Assembly: GCF_024758705.1 (NCBI RefSeq) | Contig: NZ_CP096971.1 | Span: forward strand, 2,881,501-2,945,500 | From: Sphingomonas sp. SUN019 | GTDB lineage: Bacteria > Pseudomonadota > Alphaproteobacteria > Sphingomonadales > Sphingomonadaceae | Reading direction: 5' to 3' | DNA length: 64,000 bases | Part shown: positions 36,909-46,624 of the stretch, one piece after another | Position numbering within the stretch: position 1 is the stretch's first letter | Layout: each line of letters starts with the position of its first letter | Position numbers and translations under genes: made by a program | Notes under the pieces: model-generated | Seen by the model: the letters and a program-made list of their open reading frames with translations, nothing else | Database searches by the model: none | What the model was told of the DNA's origin: nothing

Positions 36909-39404
36909 CTAGTCGGCGCGTAGCGCGGCGGCGGGGCGGGTGCGGAGGAGCGGGAGGTTGCCGAGCACGCCGATCCCCAGCGTGACGATAGCGGACGCGG
37001 CCAGCGTCAGTGCGACGACGCTCCAGTCGGGCGCCCAGCCGAGCGAGAACACCTGCGTCACGACGTACCAGCCCGCGACGCCGCCGACGGCCAGCGCGAC
37101 GCCGGTAAGCAAGGCGGAGAGCAGAGCGTATTCGATCGCCTGCACGCCCAATACCTGGCCCGAGCTGCCGCCGAGCAGTTTCAGGATCACCGCGTCGGTG
37201 CGCCGTGCCCTTGCGGAGGCGGCGATCGCGCCGACCAATACGACGAGTCCGGCGGCGACGGTCACCGCGGCGGCGACGCGGATCGCGAGCGCGATTTGGC
37301 CGAGCAATTCGCCGATCTGCCCGATCACATCGCCGACGCGGATCATCGTGACCGAGGGGAGGGCGCGCGCGACGTCGCGCGCGATTGCCCCGTCGCCGCC
37401 GGGCGGGGCATAGACGCTGGCGAGCAGGCTGTGCGGCGCTTCCTCGATCAGGCCGGGCGAGAAGACGATCGCGAAGTTGAGGCCAAGGCCGCTCCAGTCG
37501 ATCTTTCGCGTCGCGGCGATCCGCGCGGTCACATCGACGCCCAGCACCGCCACGGTTATCTCGTCGCCGATCCTCAGGCCCAATGCTTCCGCAGCGCGAT
37601 CCTCGATCGAGACGAGCGGGGGGCCGCGGTAATCGGCGGGCCACCAGCGTCCGGCGGTGATCTCGTTGCGCGGCGGGAGCGACTTCGCCCAGGTGATTGT
37701 GCGGTCGCCGCGCAGCACCCACGCGCCTTCGGGCACGGTCTTCATGTCGGCGACGCTTTGACCCTTCAGTGCGACGATCGAACCGCGCAGCGACGGCGTG
37801 GCCTCGATCCGCGCGCCCGGTGCGGCGCGGGTGACCGCGGTGCGGAAGGCGGGGGCGTCGTCGGGCTGAAGGTCGATCGCGAAGAAGCGCGGGGCTTTCG
37901 CGGGCGCGCGGCTGGCCATCTCGCTGGACAGGCTGGTGTCGATCGTGGCGAGCGCGACGAACAGTGCGAAGCCGAGGCCGAGCGCGACCACCAGACGGTC
38001 GGTCTGCGCGCCGGGGCGGTGGAGATTGGCGAGCGCGAGGCGAAGAAGCGGGCGGCGCGGGCGCGGCAGGCGCGCGAGCCCGCGGCGGAGTGCGATGCCG
38101 ATGCCCCATAACAGCGCCACCAGCACAGCCATCGCAGCGACGAAGCCCAATGCGAGGATGCGGTCGGAGGCTGTCAGCACCGCGAGCGCGACGAGCAGCG
38201 CCAGCAGGCCGGTCATCGCGGCGGCGGTGCGCAGCGAGGGCCAGCGGCGGTTGGCGACCACATCGCGCAACAGGCTGGCGGCGGGAACGCGGCGCGCCCT
38301 CGCCAGCGCGGGGAGCGCGAACAGCAGCGCGACGAGCGCGCTGAGCGCCGCCGCGGTCAGCAGCGGAACGGGGTAGAGCGCGAGGCGGGGCACGACCGGG
38401 AGCGCATCGCCCGCGACTCCCGTGACGATCGCCGGCACGGCCGCGCCGACGATCAGCCCGAGCGCGATGCCGATCGCGGCGACCGCGGCGAGCTGGGTCA
38501 GGAAGATCGCGGCGATCGTGCGCGATTCCGCGCCCAGCACCTTCAGCATCGCGATGATCCGCGTCTTGCCCGCAAGGTACGCCGCGACGCCGCTGCCAAC
38601 CCCGACCCCCGCGATAGCGAGCGCGGAGAGGCCGACGAGCAGCAGGAATTGCCCGAGCTGCGCGATCCCGCGGCGCAGGCCGCCCGCGGCCTGGTCGGGA
38701 GTGCGGGTGGACCAGCCGGCGCCGGGAAATCGGTCGCTCAGGCCATCGCCGATCGTCTTGGCGTTCGCGCCGACCGGCAGGAGGAGGCGATAGCGGCTGT
38801 CGTACAGGCTGCCGGGCTGGACCGCGGCGGTCGCGTCCAGGCCCGCCATGTCGACCAATACGCGCGGGCCAAGGCTGAAGCCTTCGCCGAGCGCGTCGGG
38901 TTCCGTGGCGATGATCCCGATCACCGTGAGGCGCGCGGCGCCGACGCGGAGCCTGTCGCCGACCTTTACCCCCAGCCGGTCGGCGAGCGCGGGGGCGATG
39001 GCGGCCTGCAGGCCCGCCGGGCGCGGGGCGAGCGCGCCGGGTTGGAGGCGGAAATCGCCGATCAGCGGCCAGCGCGCGTCGACGCCCTTCAGCGCGACCA
39101 ACACCGGCGCGTCGCCGCGTTCGGCGTCTGCCATCGCGCGCATCCCGACTGTTTCGGACAGCGGCCCGCGCGCGGCGAAGGCGGCAGCTTCCTCGACGGT
39201 CGCGCGGCGCTGCGACACGCGCAGCTCGACATCCCCGCCCAGCATCTGCCGCCCCTGCGCGTCGAGCGCGGCGATCATGCTGGCGGACAGGCTGCCGATT
39301 CCCGCGAGCGCGGCGGTGCCGAAGAACAGGCACAACGCCAGGAGGAACAACCCGCGCCCGCCGCGGCGGAGATCGCGGAGCGCCAGCCGCCCAACAAGGC
39401 TCAT
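36909..39404 (-). CDS. ybbP: FtsX-like ABC transporter permease, YbbP type
   Basis: 831 aa from the ATG of MSLVGRLALRDLRRGGRG. It has an N-terminal membrane helix, two large periplasmic domains and two bundles of FtsX-type helices, about 10 segments in all (for example LLVGLSALAIAGVGVGS, then LLALLVALAVLT). With the ATPase YbbA next to it and TesA across the divergent junction, it matches the E. coli tesA-ybbA-ybbP locus; the substrate is unknown, with lipids or hydrophobic compounds suspected. A longer open frame upstream only covers antisense ATPase DNA. Confidence 0.9.
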   Translation of the reverse strand: MSLVGRLALRDLRRGGRGLFLLALCLFFGTAALAGIGSLSASMIAALDAQGRQMLGGDVELRVSQRRATVEEAAAFAARGPLSETVGMRAMADAERGDAPVLVALKGVDARWPLIGDFRLQPGALAPRPAGLQAAIAPALADRLGVKVGDRLRVGAARLTVIGIIATEPDALGEGFSLGPRVLVDMAGLDATAAVQPGSLYDSRYRLLLPVGANAKTIGDGLSDRFPGAGWSTRTPDQAAGGLRRGIAQLGQFLLLVGLSALAIAGVGVGSGVAAYLAGKTRIIAMLKVLGAESRTIAAIFLTQLAAVAAIGIALGLIVGAAVPAIVTGVAGDALPVVPRLALYPVPLLTAAALSALVALLFALPALARARRVPAASLLRDVVANRRWPSLRTAAAMTGLLALLVALAVLTASDRILALGFVAAMAVLVALLWGIGIALRRGLARLPRPRRPLLRLALANLHRPGAQTDRLVVALGLGFALFVALATIDTSLSSEMASRAPAKAPRFFAIDLQPDDAPAFRTAVTRAAPGARIEATPSLRGSIVALKGQSVADMKTVPEGAWVLRGDRTITWAKSLPPRNEITAGRWWPADYRGPPLVSIEDRAAEALGLRIGDEITVAVLGVDVTARIAATRKIDWSGLGLNFAIVFSPGLIEEAPHSLLASVYAPPGGDGAIARDVARALPSVTMIRVGDVIGQIGELLGQIALAIRVAAAVTVAAGLVVLVGAIAASARARRTDAVILKLLGGSSGQVLGVQAIEYALLSALLTGVALAVGGVAGWYVVTQVFSLGWAPDWSVVALTLAASAIVTLGIGVLGNLPLLRTRPAAALRAD

Positions 39405-39414
39405 GGCGTGAGGG

Positions 39415-40134
39415 TCACACGCTCCGCCGGTCGGTCGCGATGCGGCCGTCGGCCAGCGTGATGACGCGCGCGCATCGTTCGGCGAGGCTTGGGTCGTGCG
39501 TGATGACGAACAGCGTCGCGCCCGCGTCACGCTGGCGGGCGAACAGCAGGTCCATGATCGCCGCGCCAGTTGAGGTGTCGAGGTTGCCGGTCGGTTCGTC
39601 GGCAAAGATCAGTCGCGGTCGCCCCGCCAGCGCGCGGGCGATCGCGACGCGTTGCTGTTCGCCGCCCGATAGCTGCGCGGGATAATGATCGGTGCGGTGC
39701 GCGAGGCCGACCGCGGCGAGTTCGGCGGCGGCGCGATCGAACGCATCCGGGTCGCCCGCCAGTTCGAGCGGGACCGCGACATTCTCCAGCGCGGTCATCG
39801 TCGGGAGCAGGTGGAACGCCTGCAGCACGATCCCGATCCGCCCGCGCCGCGCCTTGGCCAGCGCGTCCTCGTCGAGCTGCGCGAAATCCAGGTCGGTGAC
39901 GATCACCTCGCCCGACGTCGGTCGTTCCAATCCCGACAGTACCGCCATCAGCGACGATTTGCCCGATCCCGACGGGCCGAGCAGCGCGACGGTGTCGCCG
40001 GCGGCCACGTCCAGGTCGATGCCGTGGAGGATCTGGACGCTCGCCGGCGCGCGGCCGAGCGTCAGCGTCACGTTGCGCGCAGAAATGACGCTGCTAACGC
40101 CGGTGGCTGTTGCCGGAAGGATCAGGGATGTCAC
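39415..40134 (-). CDS. ybbA: ABC transporter ATP-binding protein, YbbA/LolD type
   Basis: 239 aa. Walker A GPSGSGKSS (53-61), signature LSGGEQQRVAIARAL, Walker B LIFADEPTGNLD and the switch His in FVITHDPSL. It powers the FtsX permease YbbP, 10 bases downstream. The start is a GTG at 40132-40134, which overlaps the start of tesA on the other strand by 7 bases, so its promoter must lie inside tesA. The start is therefore uncertain, but no better in-frame candidate is present. Confidence 0.92.
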   Translation of the reverse strand: MTSLILPATATGVSSVISARNVTLTLGRAPASVQILHGIDLDVAAGDTVALLGPSGSGKSSLMAVLSGLERPTSGEVIVTDLDFAQLDEDALAKARRGRIGIVLQAFHLLPTMTALENVAVPLELAGDPDAFDRAAAELAAVGLAHRTDHYPAQLSGGEQQRVAIARALAGRPRLIFADEPTGNLDTSTGAAIMDLLFARQRDAGATLFVITHDPSLAERCARVITLADGRIATDRRSV

Positions 40135-40775
40135 GCGTGATGCGATATGGGGTGGGGCGCTGGCTTGTCCACCTGCTGTTGGCGATGCTGATCGCCGCGC
40201 CCGCGACCGCGGACCCGCGACGGCCGCTGATCTGGGCGTTCGGCGACAGCCTGACCGCGGGCTATGGCCTGCCGCCGAACCAGGGCTTCACCGCGCAATT
40301 GCAGGCCGCGTTGCGGGCGGCGGGCGTGGCGGCGACGGTGCGCAACGGCGGCGTTGCGGGCGATACCGCGGCGCAGGCGCGCGCGCGGCTGGCGTGGGGC
40401 TTGCGCGGGTTGAAAGCGACGCCCGATCTGGTGATCGTCGAACTCGGCGCGAACGACATGCTGCGCGGGTTGCCGGTGGCGCAGACCGAGGCGAACCTCG
40501 ATCGCATCCTGACCGAACTGAAACGGCGGCAGATACCTGTGCTGCTGGCGGGAATGCGCGCCGCGCCGAACCTCGGCCCCGCTTATGCGCGCGCGTTCGA
40601 GGGGATGTATCCGCGGCTGGCGCGGAAACACCGTGTGCCGCTGTATCCGTTTTTCATGGACGGCGTGGCAGGGAACCGCGCGCTGATCCAGCGCGACGGG
40701 CTGCACCCGACCGCGCGCGGGGTCGCGATCATCGTGCGGCGGATCATGCCTGCGGTGCGGCGGGCGCTTCAGTGA
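40128..40775 (+). CDS. tesA: Arylesterase/lysophospholipase, GDSL family TesA
   Basis: 215 aa from the ATG with GGAAGG upstream. A signal peptide (residues 1-29, [13 protein letters not shown]) exports it to the periplasm. SGNH-hydrolase blocks: GDSLTAGYG with Ser41, [17 protein letters not shown] and DGLHPTARG with the Asp-His pair. It hydrolyses thioesters, esters and lysophospholipids. Its 5' end overlaps the ybbA start and its stop codon overlaps the hisF stop (both within 40769-40775, opposite strands). Confidence 0.95.
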   Translation: MSRVMRYGVGRWLVHLLLAMLIAAPATADPRRPLIWAFGDSLTAGYGLPPNQGFTAQLQAALRAAGVAATVRNGGVAGDTAAQARARLAWGLRGLKATPDLVIVELGANDMLRGLPVAQTEANLDRILTELKRRQIPVLLAGMRAAPNLGPAYARAFEGMYPRLARKHRVPLYPFFMDGVAGNRALIQRDGLHPTARGVAIIVRRIMPAVRRALQ

Positions 40776-41530
40776 GCGCGGACCGGCACGCCCGCTGAGG
40801 CGAGTGCGGCGTGCGCCTGGCGAATCGTCGCTTCGCCGAAATGGAAGATCGACGCGGCGAGGACGGCAGAGGCGTGGCCTTCGACCACTCCCGCGACGAG
40901 GTGTTCGAGCGATCCGACCCCGCCGCTCGCCACTACCGGTACGCTGGTGCGATCGGCGATCGCGCGGGTCAGCGCCAGGTCGTATCCGTCGCGCGTGCCG
41001 TCGCGGTCCATCGATGTGACGAGCAATTCGCCCGCGCCCAGTTCGGCCAGCCGCAGCGCGTGCGATACAGCATCGATCCCCGTGGCGCGTCGACCGCCGT
41101 GGGTGAAGACCTCCCACGCATCCCCCACACGCCGCGCGTCGATGCTGGCGACGCAACATTGGCTGCCGAAGCGTTCGGCGATGTCGGCGACCAGTTCGGG
41201 CCGCGCGACTGCGGCGGAATTGACCGCGACCTTGTCCGCCCCCGCCAGCAACAGCGCGCGCGCGTCCTCGGCGCTGCGCACGCCGCCGCCGACGGTCAGC
41301 GGCATGAAACACACCGCCGCAGTGCGGCGCACGACGTCGAGGATCGTGTCGCGCCCCTCGTGACTCGCGCCGATGTCGAGGAAGCAGAGTTCGTCCGCGC
41401 CCGCCGCGTCATAGGCGCGCGCCTGCTCCACCGGGTCGCCCGCGTCGATCAGGTCGACGAAGTTCACGCCCTTCACGACTCGGCCGTTCGAAACGTCGAG
41501 GCAGGGAATGACGCGCGCGCGGAGGGTCAT
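40769..41530 (-). CDS. hisF: Imidazole glycerol phosphate synthase subunit HisF
   Basis: 253 aa. TIM barrel with RVIPCLDV (catalytic Asp near residue 11) and [13 protein letters not shown] (second catalytic Asp). It joins PRFAR with ammonia from HisH to make IGP and AICAR. The longer open frame (to 41662) begins in a palindromic repeat and is rejected; the ATG at 41530 matches the family start [13 protein letters not shown]. Convergent with tesA, overlapping by 7 bases. Confidence 0.96.
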   Translation of the reverse strand: MTLRARVIPCLDVSNGRVVKGVNFVDLIDAGDPVEQARAYDAAGADELCFLDIGASHEGRDTILDVVRRTAAVCFMPLTVGGGVRSAEDARALLLAGADKVAVNSAAVARPELVADIAERFGSQCCVASIDARRVGDAWEVFTHGGRRATGIDAVSHALRLAELGAGELLVTSMDRDGTRDGYDLALTRAIADRTSVPVVASGGVGSLEHLVAGVVEGHASAVLAASIFHFGEATIRQAHAALASAGVPVRAH

Positions 41531-41654
41531 CTCTCCCTCTCCCCGCTGGCGGGGAGAGGGTGGCCGAGCGAAGCGAGGCCGGGAGAGGGGCCTGTCGCGT
41601 CGGCGTACCGATATGCCCCTCTCCCCAACCCTCTCTCCGGAGGGGAGAGGGAGA
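41531..41654. repeat. Extragenic palindrome, family D (between hisA and hisF)
   Basis: 124-bp imperfect palindrome of CTCTCCCTCTCCCC-type arms and complementary GGGGAGAGGGAGA arm, with inner hairpins (CCGCTGGCGG; GGCCGAGCGAAGCGAGGCC). It starts directly upstream of the hisF ATG and fills the hisA-hisF gap, so it is in the his mRNA and may separate hisF translation from hisA. Confidence 0.88.
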
Positions 41655-41669
41655 AGACGCAATTGCCCC

Positions 41670-42404
41670 TCACGCCGCGGCAGCCACGCTCAACGCCGCC
41701 GCCAGATCGAGCCGCCCGTCGTACAGCGCGCGGCCCGTTATCACGCCCTCCACGCCATCCCGTGCGTGGAGCGCCAGGACGTGGATGTCGGCGATGCCCT
41801 TCACGCCGCCGCTGGCGATGACCGGAATGTCGACGCTGCGTGCGAGGTCGACCGTCGCCTCCACGTTGCAGCCCTTCAGCATCCCGTCGCGGCCGACGTC
41901 GGTGAACAGGACCGCGGCGACGCCTGCGTCCTCGAAGCGGCGCGCGAGGTCGGTGGTGGTGACGGTCGAGACGTCGGCCCAGCCCTTGGTCGCGACCATC
42001 CCGTCCTTCGCATCGACCGCGACGACGATGCCGCCGGGGTATTCCCGCGCCATGTCGCGGACGAAATCGGGGTCGTCGAGCGCGGCGGTGCCGATCACGA
42101 CGCGCGATACGCCGAGATCGAACCAGCGCGCGACGCTGTCCGGGGTGCGGATGCCGCCGCCGAGCTGGACGTGACCGGGAAAGCGTTCGACGATCGCCTT
42201 TACCGCCTCGCCATTGATGCTCTTGCCTGCGAACGCTCCATCGAGATCGACGACGTGGAGGTGCTGCGCGCCCGCATCCGCGAACAGCATCGCTTGGCGC
42301 GCGGGATCGTCGCCGTAGACGGTCGCGCGATCCATATCGCCCTCGGCCAGACGCACGACCTGCCCGGCCTTCAGGTCGATCGCGGGGAAGACGATGAGGG
42401 TCAC
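41670..42404 (-). CDS. hisA: ProFAR isomerase HisA
   Basis: 244 aa. TIM barrel with [14 protein letters not shown] (catalytic Asp near 10), [11 protein letters not shown] and [12 protein letters not shown] (second catalytic Asp). It isomerises ProFAR to PRFAR, the substrate of HisF/HisH. It is flanked by palindromes on both sides (41531-41654 and 42407-42525), both inside the operon. Confidence 0.96.
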   Translation of the reverse strand: MTLIVFPAIDLKAGQVVRLAEGDMDRATVYGDDPARQAMLFADAGAQHLHVVDLDGAFAGKSINGEAVKAIVERFPGHVQLGGGIRTPDSVARWFDLGVSRVVIGTAALDDPDFVRDMAREYPGGIVVAVDAKDGMVATKGWADVSTVTTTDLARRFEDAGVAAVLFTDVGRDGMLKGCNVEATVDLARSVDIPVIASGGVKGIADIHVLALHARDGVEGVITGRALYDGRLDLAAALSVAAAA

Positions 42405-42406
42405 CC

Positions 42407-42525
42407 AATCCTCCCCTGCAAGGGGAGGTGGCAGCCCGCAGGGCTGACGGAGGGGTGTCGCGCTATCGAGGGGGGGGCACCCCTCCGTCGCGCTGCGCGC
42501 GCCATCTCCCCTTGCAGGAGAGGAT
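42407..42525. repeat. Extragenic palindrome, family B copy 2 (between hisH and hisA)
   Basis: 119-bp copy of the element at 34643-34756, with diverged arms (CAATCCTCCCCTGCAAGG; TCCCCTTGCAGGAGAGG). It occupies nearly all of the 130-base hisH-hisA gap, beginning 3 bases from the hisA start. Confidence 0.9.
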
Positions 42526-42534
42526 CGAGCGCGA

Positions 42535-43137
42535 TCACGGCCGCCATGTCAGGAACCTTTCCAGCAGCGCCAGCCCGTAGCGCTGGCTCTTCTCGGGATG
42601 GAATTGCACGCCGATCAGATTGTCGCGACCGATCGCGGCGGTGACTGGCCCCGCGTGGTCGGTGGTCGCGATCACGTCCGCGCCCTCAAACGCATAGCTA
42701 TGGAGGAAATACGCCTCGCCGCGCTCGATCAACGGATGGTGGGCGGCGGGAACCACGTCGTTCCAGCCCATGTGCGGCACCTTCGCGTCGGTGCCCGCGG
42801 CGTCGATCAACCGCACACGGCCGGAGATCCAGCCGAGCCCTGCGTGCGTACCCATCTCCTCGCCCGCATCGGCCATCAACTGCATCCCGACGCAGATGCC
42901 GAGGAAGGGCGCGCCTTCATCCCGCACGCGACGGTTCAGCGCGGCGACCATGCCGTCGACGCTGCGCAGCGCCGACGCGCACGCCCCAAATGCGCCGACG
43001 CCCGGGAGCATGATGCGCTCCGCCTTCGCGACAACGTCTGGATCGGCGGTCACCCGTAGGTCCGCACAACCCGCCGCCCGCAACGCGTTCTCGACCGAAT
43101 GCAGATTTCCCGCGCCGTAGTCGATCAGCGCTAGCAT
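42535..43137 (-). CDS. hisH: Imidazole glycerol phosphate synthase glutaminase subunit HisH
   Basis: 200 aa. Class I glutamine amidotransferase: oxyanion segment PGVGAFG, nucleophile Cys in GICVGMQLM (about residue 81) and the His-Glu pair in FHPEKSQ. It releases ammonia from glutamine for HisF. It starts 5 bases after the hisB stop. Confidence 0.96.
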   Translation of the reverse strand: MLALIDYGAGNLHSVENALRAAGCADLRVTADPDVVAKAERIMLPGVGAFGACASALRSVDGMVAALNRRVRDEGAPFLGICVGMQLMADAGEEMGTHAGLGWISGRVRLIDAAGTDAKVPHMGWNDVVPAAHHPLIERGEAYFLHSYAFEGADVIATTDHAGPVTAAIGRDNLIGVQFHPEKSQRYGLALLERFLTWRP

Positions 43138-43141
43138 CGGC

Positions 43142-43729
43142 CTACAGCGTCCCCTTGGTCGACGGGATCGCGTCGGCCTTGCGCGCGTCGATCTCTACCG
43201 CCTGCCGCAATGCGCGCGCGAGGCCCTTGAACGCGCTTTCGGCGATGTGGTGGTTGTTGTCGCCGTGCAGCGTCTCGACGTGCAGCGTGATCCCGGCGGC
43301 TTGTGCGAAGGAATGGAACCAGTGCTGAAACAACTCGGTATCCATTTCGCCCAGCCGCTTCTGGGTAAACTCGGTCTTCCACACCAGCCACGGGCGGCCA
43401 GAAATGTCGAGCGCGACGCGGGTCAGCGTCTCGTCCATCGGGGATAGCGCGTCGCCGTAGCGGCGAATGCCGCGCTTGTCGCCCAGCGCCTGCGCCACCG
43501 CCGCGCCGATCGCCAGCGCGGTGTCCTCGACCGTATGGTGCTGGTCGATGTGCAGATCACCCTGCGTGCGGACGTGCAGGTCGATCAGCGAATGGCGCGA
43601 GAGTTGTTCGAGCATGTGGTCGAAAAAACCGACCCCGGTCGCGATATCGTACTGCCCCGTGCCGTCCAGGTTGACGGTGACGGCGATCTTCGTTTCGCTG
43701 GTGTCGCGGTTGATCGTGGCGGTGCGCAT
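43142..43729 (-). CDS. hisB: Imidazoleglycerol-phosphate dehydratase HisB
   Basis: 195 aa from the ATG of [15 protein letters not shown]; an alternative ATG 12 bases upstream is possible but the GGGA before the chosen start fits better. Two Mn2+-binding motifs of the trimer family are present: [14 protein letters not shown] and [14 protein letters not shown]. It dehydrates IGP to imidazole-acetol phosphate. It is the first his gene of this cluster, divergent from sspB over a 65-base gap that should hold both promoters. Confidence 0.95.
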   Translation of the reverse strand: MRTATINRDTSETKIAVTVNLDGTGQYDIATGVGFFDHMLEQLSRHSLIDLHVRTQGDLHIDQHHTVEDTALAIGAAVAQALGDKRGIRRYGDALSPMDETLTRVALDISGRPWLVWKTEFTQKRLGEMDTELFQHWFHSFAQAAGITLHVETLHGDNNHHIAESAFKGLARALRQAVEIDARKADAIPSTKGTL

Positions 43730-43793
43730 GGCCGTTCCCATAGCGGCTGGGTGGGTTCATGCAATCTTGACCACGCCGGTAAGCCCGCTACCC

Positions 43794-44294
43794 ATGCGCA
43801 GGATGGAAGACCACGCAGCAGACAGCCTGATTCCCTATGACGAGATCGTCCAGGAGGCGCTCCGTGCGGTCGTCGGGCGCGTGCTGGGCACCGTGGCGGA
43901 GTCTGGCGGGCTGCCCGGCGAGCATCATTTCTATATCACGTTCAAGACGCAGGCCCCCGGCGTCGACATCCCGCAGCGGCTGATCGAGCGGTTCCCGGAC
44001 GAGATGACGATCGTCCTGCAAAACCGCTATTGGGATCTGACCGTGGACGGCACGCGCTTCTCGGTGGGATTGAGCTTCAATCAGGTGCCGTCGAAGCTGG
44101 TCATCCCTTATTCGGCGATCACGGGTTTCCACGATCCTGCGGTCAATTTCGAGCTGCGGTTCCAGGCGCAGGAGGGGCCGGAGGACGGCCCCGGCGGACA
44201 CGATCCGGCCGAGAACGACGGCGATACCAACGTTGGCGCGGAGGACGGGTCGAACGTGGTGGCTGTGGATTTCAAGCGGAAGCGAGGCGATTAG
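43794..44294 (+). CDS. sspB: SspB-family ClpXP adaptor protein (alphaproteobacterial type)
   Basis: 166 aa (an ATG at 43803 is a shorter choice). LIPYDEIVQEALRAVVGRVL begins the domain and GLSFNQVPSKLVIPYSAITGF is the substrate-binding strand. The C-terminus is acidic then basic (VVAVDFKRKRGD), a ClpX-docking tail in the family. SspB tethers ssrA-tagged proteins to ClpXP for degradation. A 9-bp hairpin (GCGATTAGC, loop CAAA) spans its stop codon at 44288-44309. Confidence 0.9.
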   Translation: MRRMEDHAADSLIPYDEIVQEALRAVVGRVLGTVAESGGLPGEHHFYITFKTQAPGVDIPQRLIERFPDEMTIVLQNRYWDLTVDGTRFSVGLSFNQVPSKLVIPYSAITGFHDPAVNFELRFQAQEGPEDGPGGHDPAENDGDTNVGAEDGSNVVAVDFKRKRGD

Positions 44295-44406
44295 CCAAAG
44301 CTAATCGCCGGTCGCGCAGCGACGCGAACGCCGGCCGACGCGGCGAAGCCGCGCCCGACGTGACGGGATTTACTCCCGTGACGGCCCTGAGTTTCCTCGA
44401 TCCCTT

Positions 44407-44514
44407 CGTCATCCCCGCGAAAGCGGGAACCCATCTCGGGCGTTAACCATTCATACGCCCGTAGTGCTTGCACCCTAGCGCAGGCGATGGGTCCCCGCTT
44501 GCGCGGGGATGACG
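44407..44514. repeat. Extragenic palindrome, family E copy 1
   Basis: 108-bp inverted repeat with arms CGTCATCCCCGCGAAAG and its complement, related to a copy at 58006-58115 (TCATTCCCGC...). It lies between sspB and fumC. The DNA between sspB and it (44295-44400) holds further small hairpins (GTGACGGGATTTACTCCCGT; CGCGGCGAAGCCGCG) and no gene. Confidence 0.88.
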
Positions 44515-44527
44515 TATTGGGGGCGGC

Positions 44528-45928
44528 ATGACCGACACGACCAAACAAACCCGCACCGAAACCGACTCGATCGGCCCGATCGACGTTCCCGCCGACGCTT
44601 ATTGGGGCGCGCAGACGCAGCGATCGATCGAGAATTTCCCCTTTCCGCCGATCGAGCGGATGCCGATCGCGATCGTCCATGCGCTCGCGCTGGTGAAGCA
44701 GGCCGCGGCGCGGGTGAACCGCGATGCTTTGGGCGCGGAAAAGGCCGATGCGATCGAAGCGGCGGCGGCGGAGGTGGTCGCGGGCAAGCTCGACGATCAA
44801 TTCCCGCTGGTGATCTGGCAGACCGGGAGCGGCACGCAATCGAACATGAACGTGAACGAGGTCATCGCGGGGCGTGCGAACGAGGTTCTGACCGGCGCGC
44901 GCGGCGGCAAGTCGCCAGTTCATCCCAACGACGACGTGAACCGGGCGCAGTCGTCGAACGACAGCTTTCCCACGGCCTTGCATATCGCCGCCTCGATCGC
45001 CGTCACGACCCGGCTGTTTCCCGCCCTTCATCGGCTGACCGATGCGCTCGCCGCCAAGGCCGCGGCGTGGGACGATATCGTGAAGATCGGCCGGACTCAC
45101 CTGCAGGACGCGACGCCGCTGACATTGGGTCAGGAATTTTCAGGCTATGCGAATCAGCTCTATCGGTGCGGGCGGCGGATCGAGCCCGCGGTGGAGCATG
45201 GCACGAACCGGCTGGCGCAGGGCGGTACCGCGGTCGGGACGGGGCTGAACGCGCCCGCCGGGTTCGCCGCGGCGTTTGGCGGCGCGCTGCGTGATATCAC
45301 CGGCCACCCCTTCGTTCCTGCGGAGAACGCATTCGAGGCGCTCGCGTCCAACGATCCGCTCGTCCATCTGTCGGGAACGCTCAACACGCTGGCCGTCGCG
45401 CTGACCAAGATCGCGAACGACATCCGCCTGCTCGGCTCCGGCCCGCGATCGGGGCTGGGGGAACTTATCCTGCCCGCCAACGAACCCGGCAGCTCGATCA
45501 TGCCGGGCAAGGTCAACCCGACGCAATGCGAGATGCTGACGATGGTCGCCGCACAGGTGATGGGGAACCACACCGCGATCACGATCGGCGGTTTGCAGGG
45601 GCATCTGGAACTGAATGTCTTCAAACCGCTGATCGGCGCGAACGTGCTGCGCTCGATCGACCTGCTGGCGGTGGGGATGGAGACGTTCGCGGAACGCTGC
45701 GTCGACGGCTTGGAGCCCGACCGGGCGCGCATCGCCGAACTGGTCGACCGCTCGCTGATGCTCGTCACCGCGCTCGCGCCCGAGATCGGGTACGATAACG
45801 CCGCGAAGATCGCCAAGCACGCGCACGAACATGGCCAGACGTTGCGCGAGGCGGGCCTGGCGCTGGGGCTGGTCGATGCGGAGACGTTCGATCGTGTGGT
45901 TCGGCCGGAGGCGATGCTGGGCAGGTGA
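44528..45928 (+). CDS. fumC: Fumarate hydratase class II
   Basis: 466 aa, typical length. Signature [15 protein letters not shown] around residue 320 with the catalytic Ser on the mobile loop, and [15 protein letters not shown] near 98. It is the oxygen-stable, iron-free fumarase of the TCA cycle. GGGGGCGGC precedes the ATG. A family A palindrome follows, then two small membrane-protein genes and gmk. Confidence 0.97.
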   Translation: MTDTTKQTRTETDSIGPIDVPADAYWGAQTQRSIENFPFPPIERMPIAIVHALALVKQAAARVNRDALGAEKADAIEAAAAEVVAGKLDDQFPLVIWQTGSGTQSNMNVNEVIAGRANEVLTGARGGKSPVHPNDDVNRAQSSNDSFPTALHIAASIAVTTRLFPALHRLTDALAAKAAAWDDIVKIGRTHLQDATPLTLGQEFSGYANQLYRCGRRIEPAVEHGTNRLAQGGTAVGTGLNAPAGFAAAFGGALRDITGHPFVPAENAFEALASNDPLVHLSGTLNTLAVALTKIANDIRLLGSGPRSGLGELILPANEPGSSIMPGKVNPTQCEMLTMVAAQVMGNHTAITIGGLQGHLELNVFKPLIGANVLRSIDLLAVGMETFAERCVDGLEPDRARIAELVDRSLMLVTALAPEIGYDNAAKIAKHAHEHGQTLREAGLALGLVDAETFDRVVRPEAMLGR

Positions 45929-45953
45929 TTTGTCCGACGCGCTCACGCGCGTG

Positions 45954-46040
45954 AGGCGGTGCCAGCCCGCTCCCCCGCCCCGCCTCCCACAACAGTATAT
46001 TGAATGGGAGGCGGGGCGGGGGAGCGGGCTGGCACCGCCT
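45954..46040. repeat. Extragenic palindrome, family A copy 2
   Basis: 87-bp inverted repeat with AGGCGGTGCCAGCCCGCTCC and its complement, and core CAGTATATTGAATGGG that is roughly the reverse complement of the core in the other two copies (26793-26874, 50932-51015). It is downstream of fumC. Confidence 0.9.
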
Positions 46041-46121
46041 CGTTCGGCGAGAGCCGAACCAGAGCGCGCGACGGAACTTGTGGCCGCGCCGGGACTTATC
46101 CCGCTCGAAGCGGAGGACTTG

Positions 46122-46349
46122 ATGCTCAGTTCGATAATCGGCGCGGCGATCGGCAGCGCGATCGATGGCGCCGACGGCGACGATTCGACGCTGGACGGCG
46201 CGATTGGCGGCGCGTTGGCGGGGGCGCTCATCCGCGGACTCGCCCCGGTCGTGATGACCTATGCGGTCGGCTGGCTGGTGCTGCACGGCATCGGCAAGGC
46301 CAAGGACGCGATGGGCGACGCAGTATTTCAAAAGGGAACGAAGGCATGA
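46122..46349 (+). CDS. Small membrane protein, hypothetical
   Basis: 75 aa, with a GCGGAGGA ribosome site before the ATG. Gly/Ala-rich helices (SSIIGAAIGSAID; GGALAGALIRGLAPVVMTYAVGWLVL) suggest one or two membrane segments with glycine-zipper character. No named family. It overlaps the next small gene by ATGA, so the two form a coupled pair. Confidence 0.75.
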   Translation: MLSSIIGAAIGSAIDGADGDDSTLDGAIGGALAGALIRGLAPVVMTYAVGWLVLHGIGKAKDAMGDAVFQKGTKA

Positions 46350-46567
46350 TTCGCAGCATCATCGGCGCGCTCATCGGGGGCGAATTGCGCAAGAACGGCC
46401 GCGGCGGCGGGCTGAGGGGTGCGGCGATCGGCGCGATCGCCGCGCGCGCCGCGACGCGCATGGGGCCGCTCGGGATGATCCTGGGCGGCGGCTATATCGC
46501 CAAAAAGGCGTATGACCGGCACAAGGCGTCGAAGGTCATGCCGCGCGACTATACGCAGCGGCCGTAA
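46346..46567 (+). CDS. Small Gly-rich hypothetical protein, coupled to the previous gene
   Basis: 73 aa from the ATG at 46346, coupled by ATGA to the preceding frame. Starts IRSIIGALIGGELRKNG and has two glycine-rich helices (GAAIGAIAARAATRMGP; LGMILGGGYIAKKAY) with a basic end. It resembles its partner in composition, so the pair may act together in the membrane. Function unknown. Confidence 0.7.
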   Translation: MIRSIIGALIGGELRKNGRGGGLRGAAIGAIAARAATRMGPLGMILGGGYIAKKAYDRHKASKVMPRDYTQRP

Positions 46568-46624
46568 CCGTGTCCCGGGCGCGTCGCGCTTGACGCGCCC
46601 CCGCCCACGCCTTCAGTAGCGCGG

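Noticed and set aside
36886..39333. 815-codon minus-strand frame in a second phase over ybbP
   Set aside because: It overlaps the FtsX-type permease in another frame and lacks hydrophobic helices or any domain.
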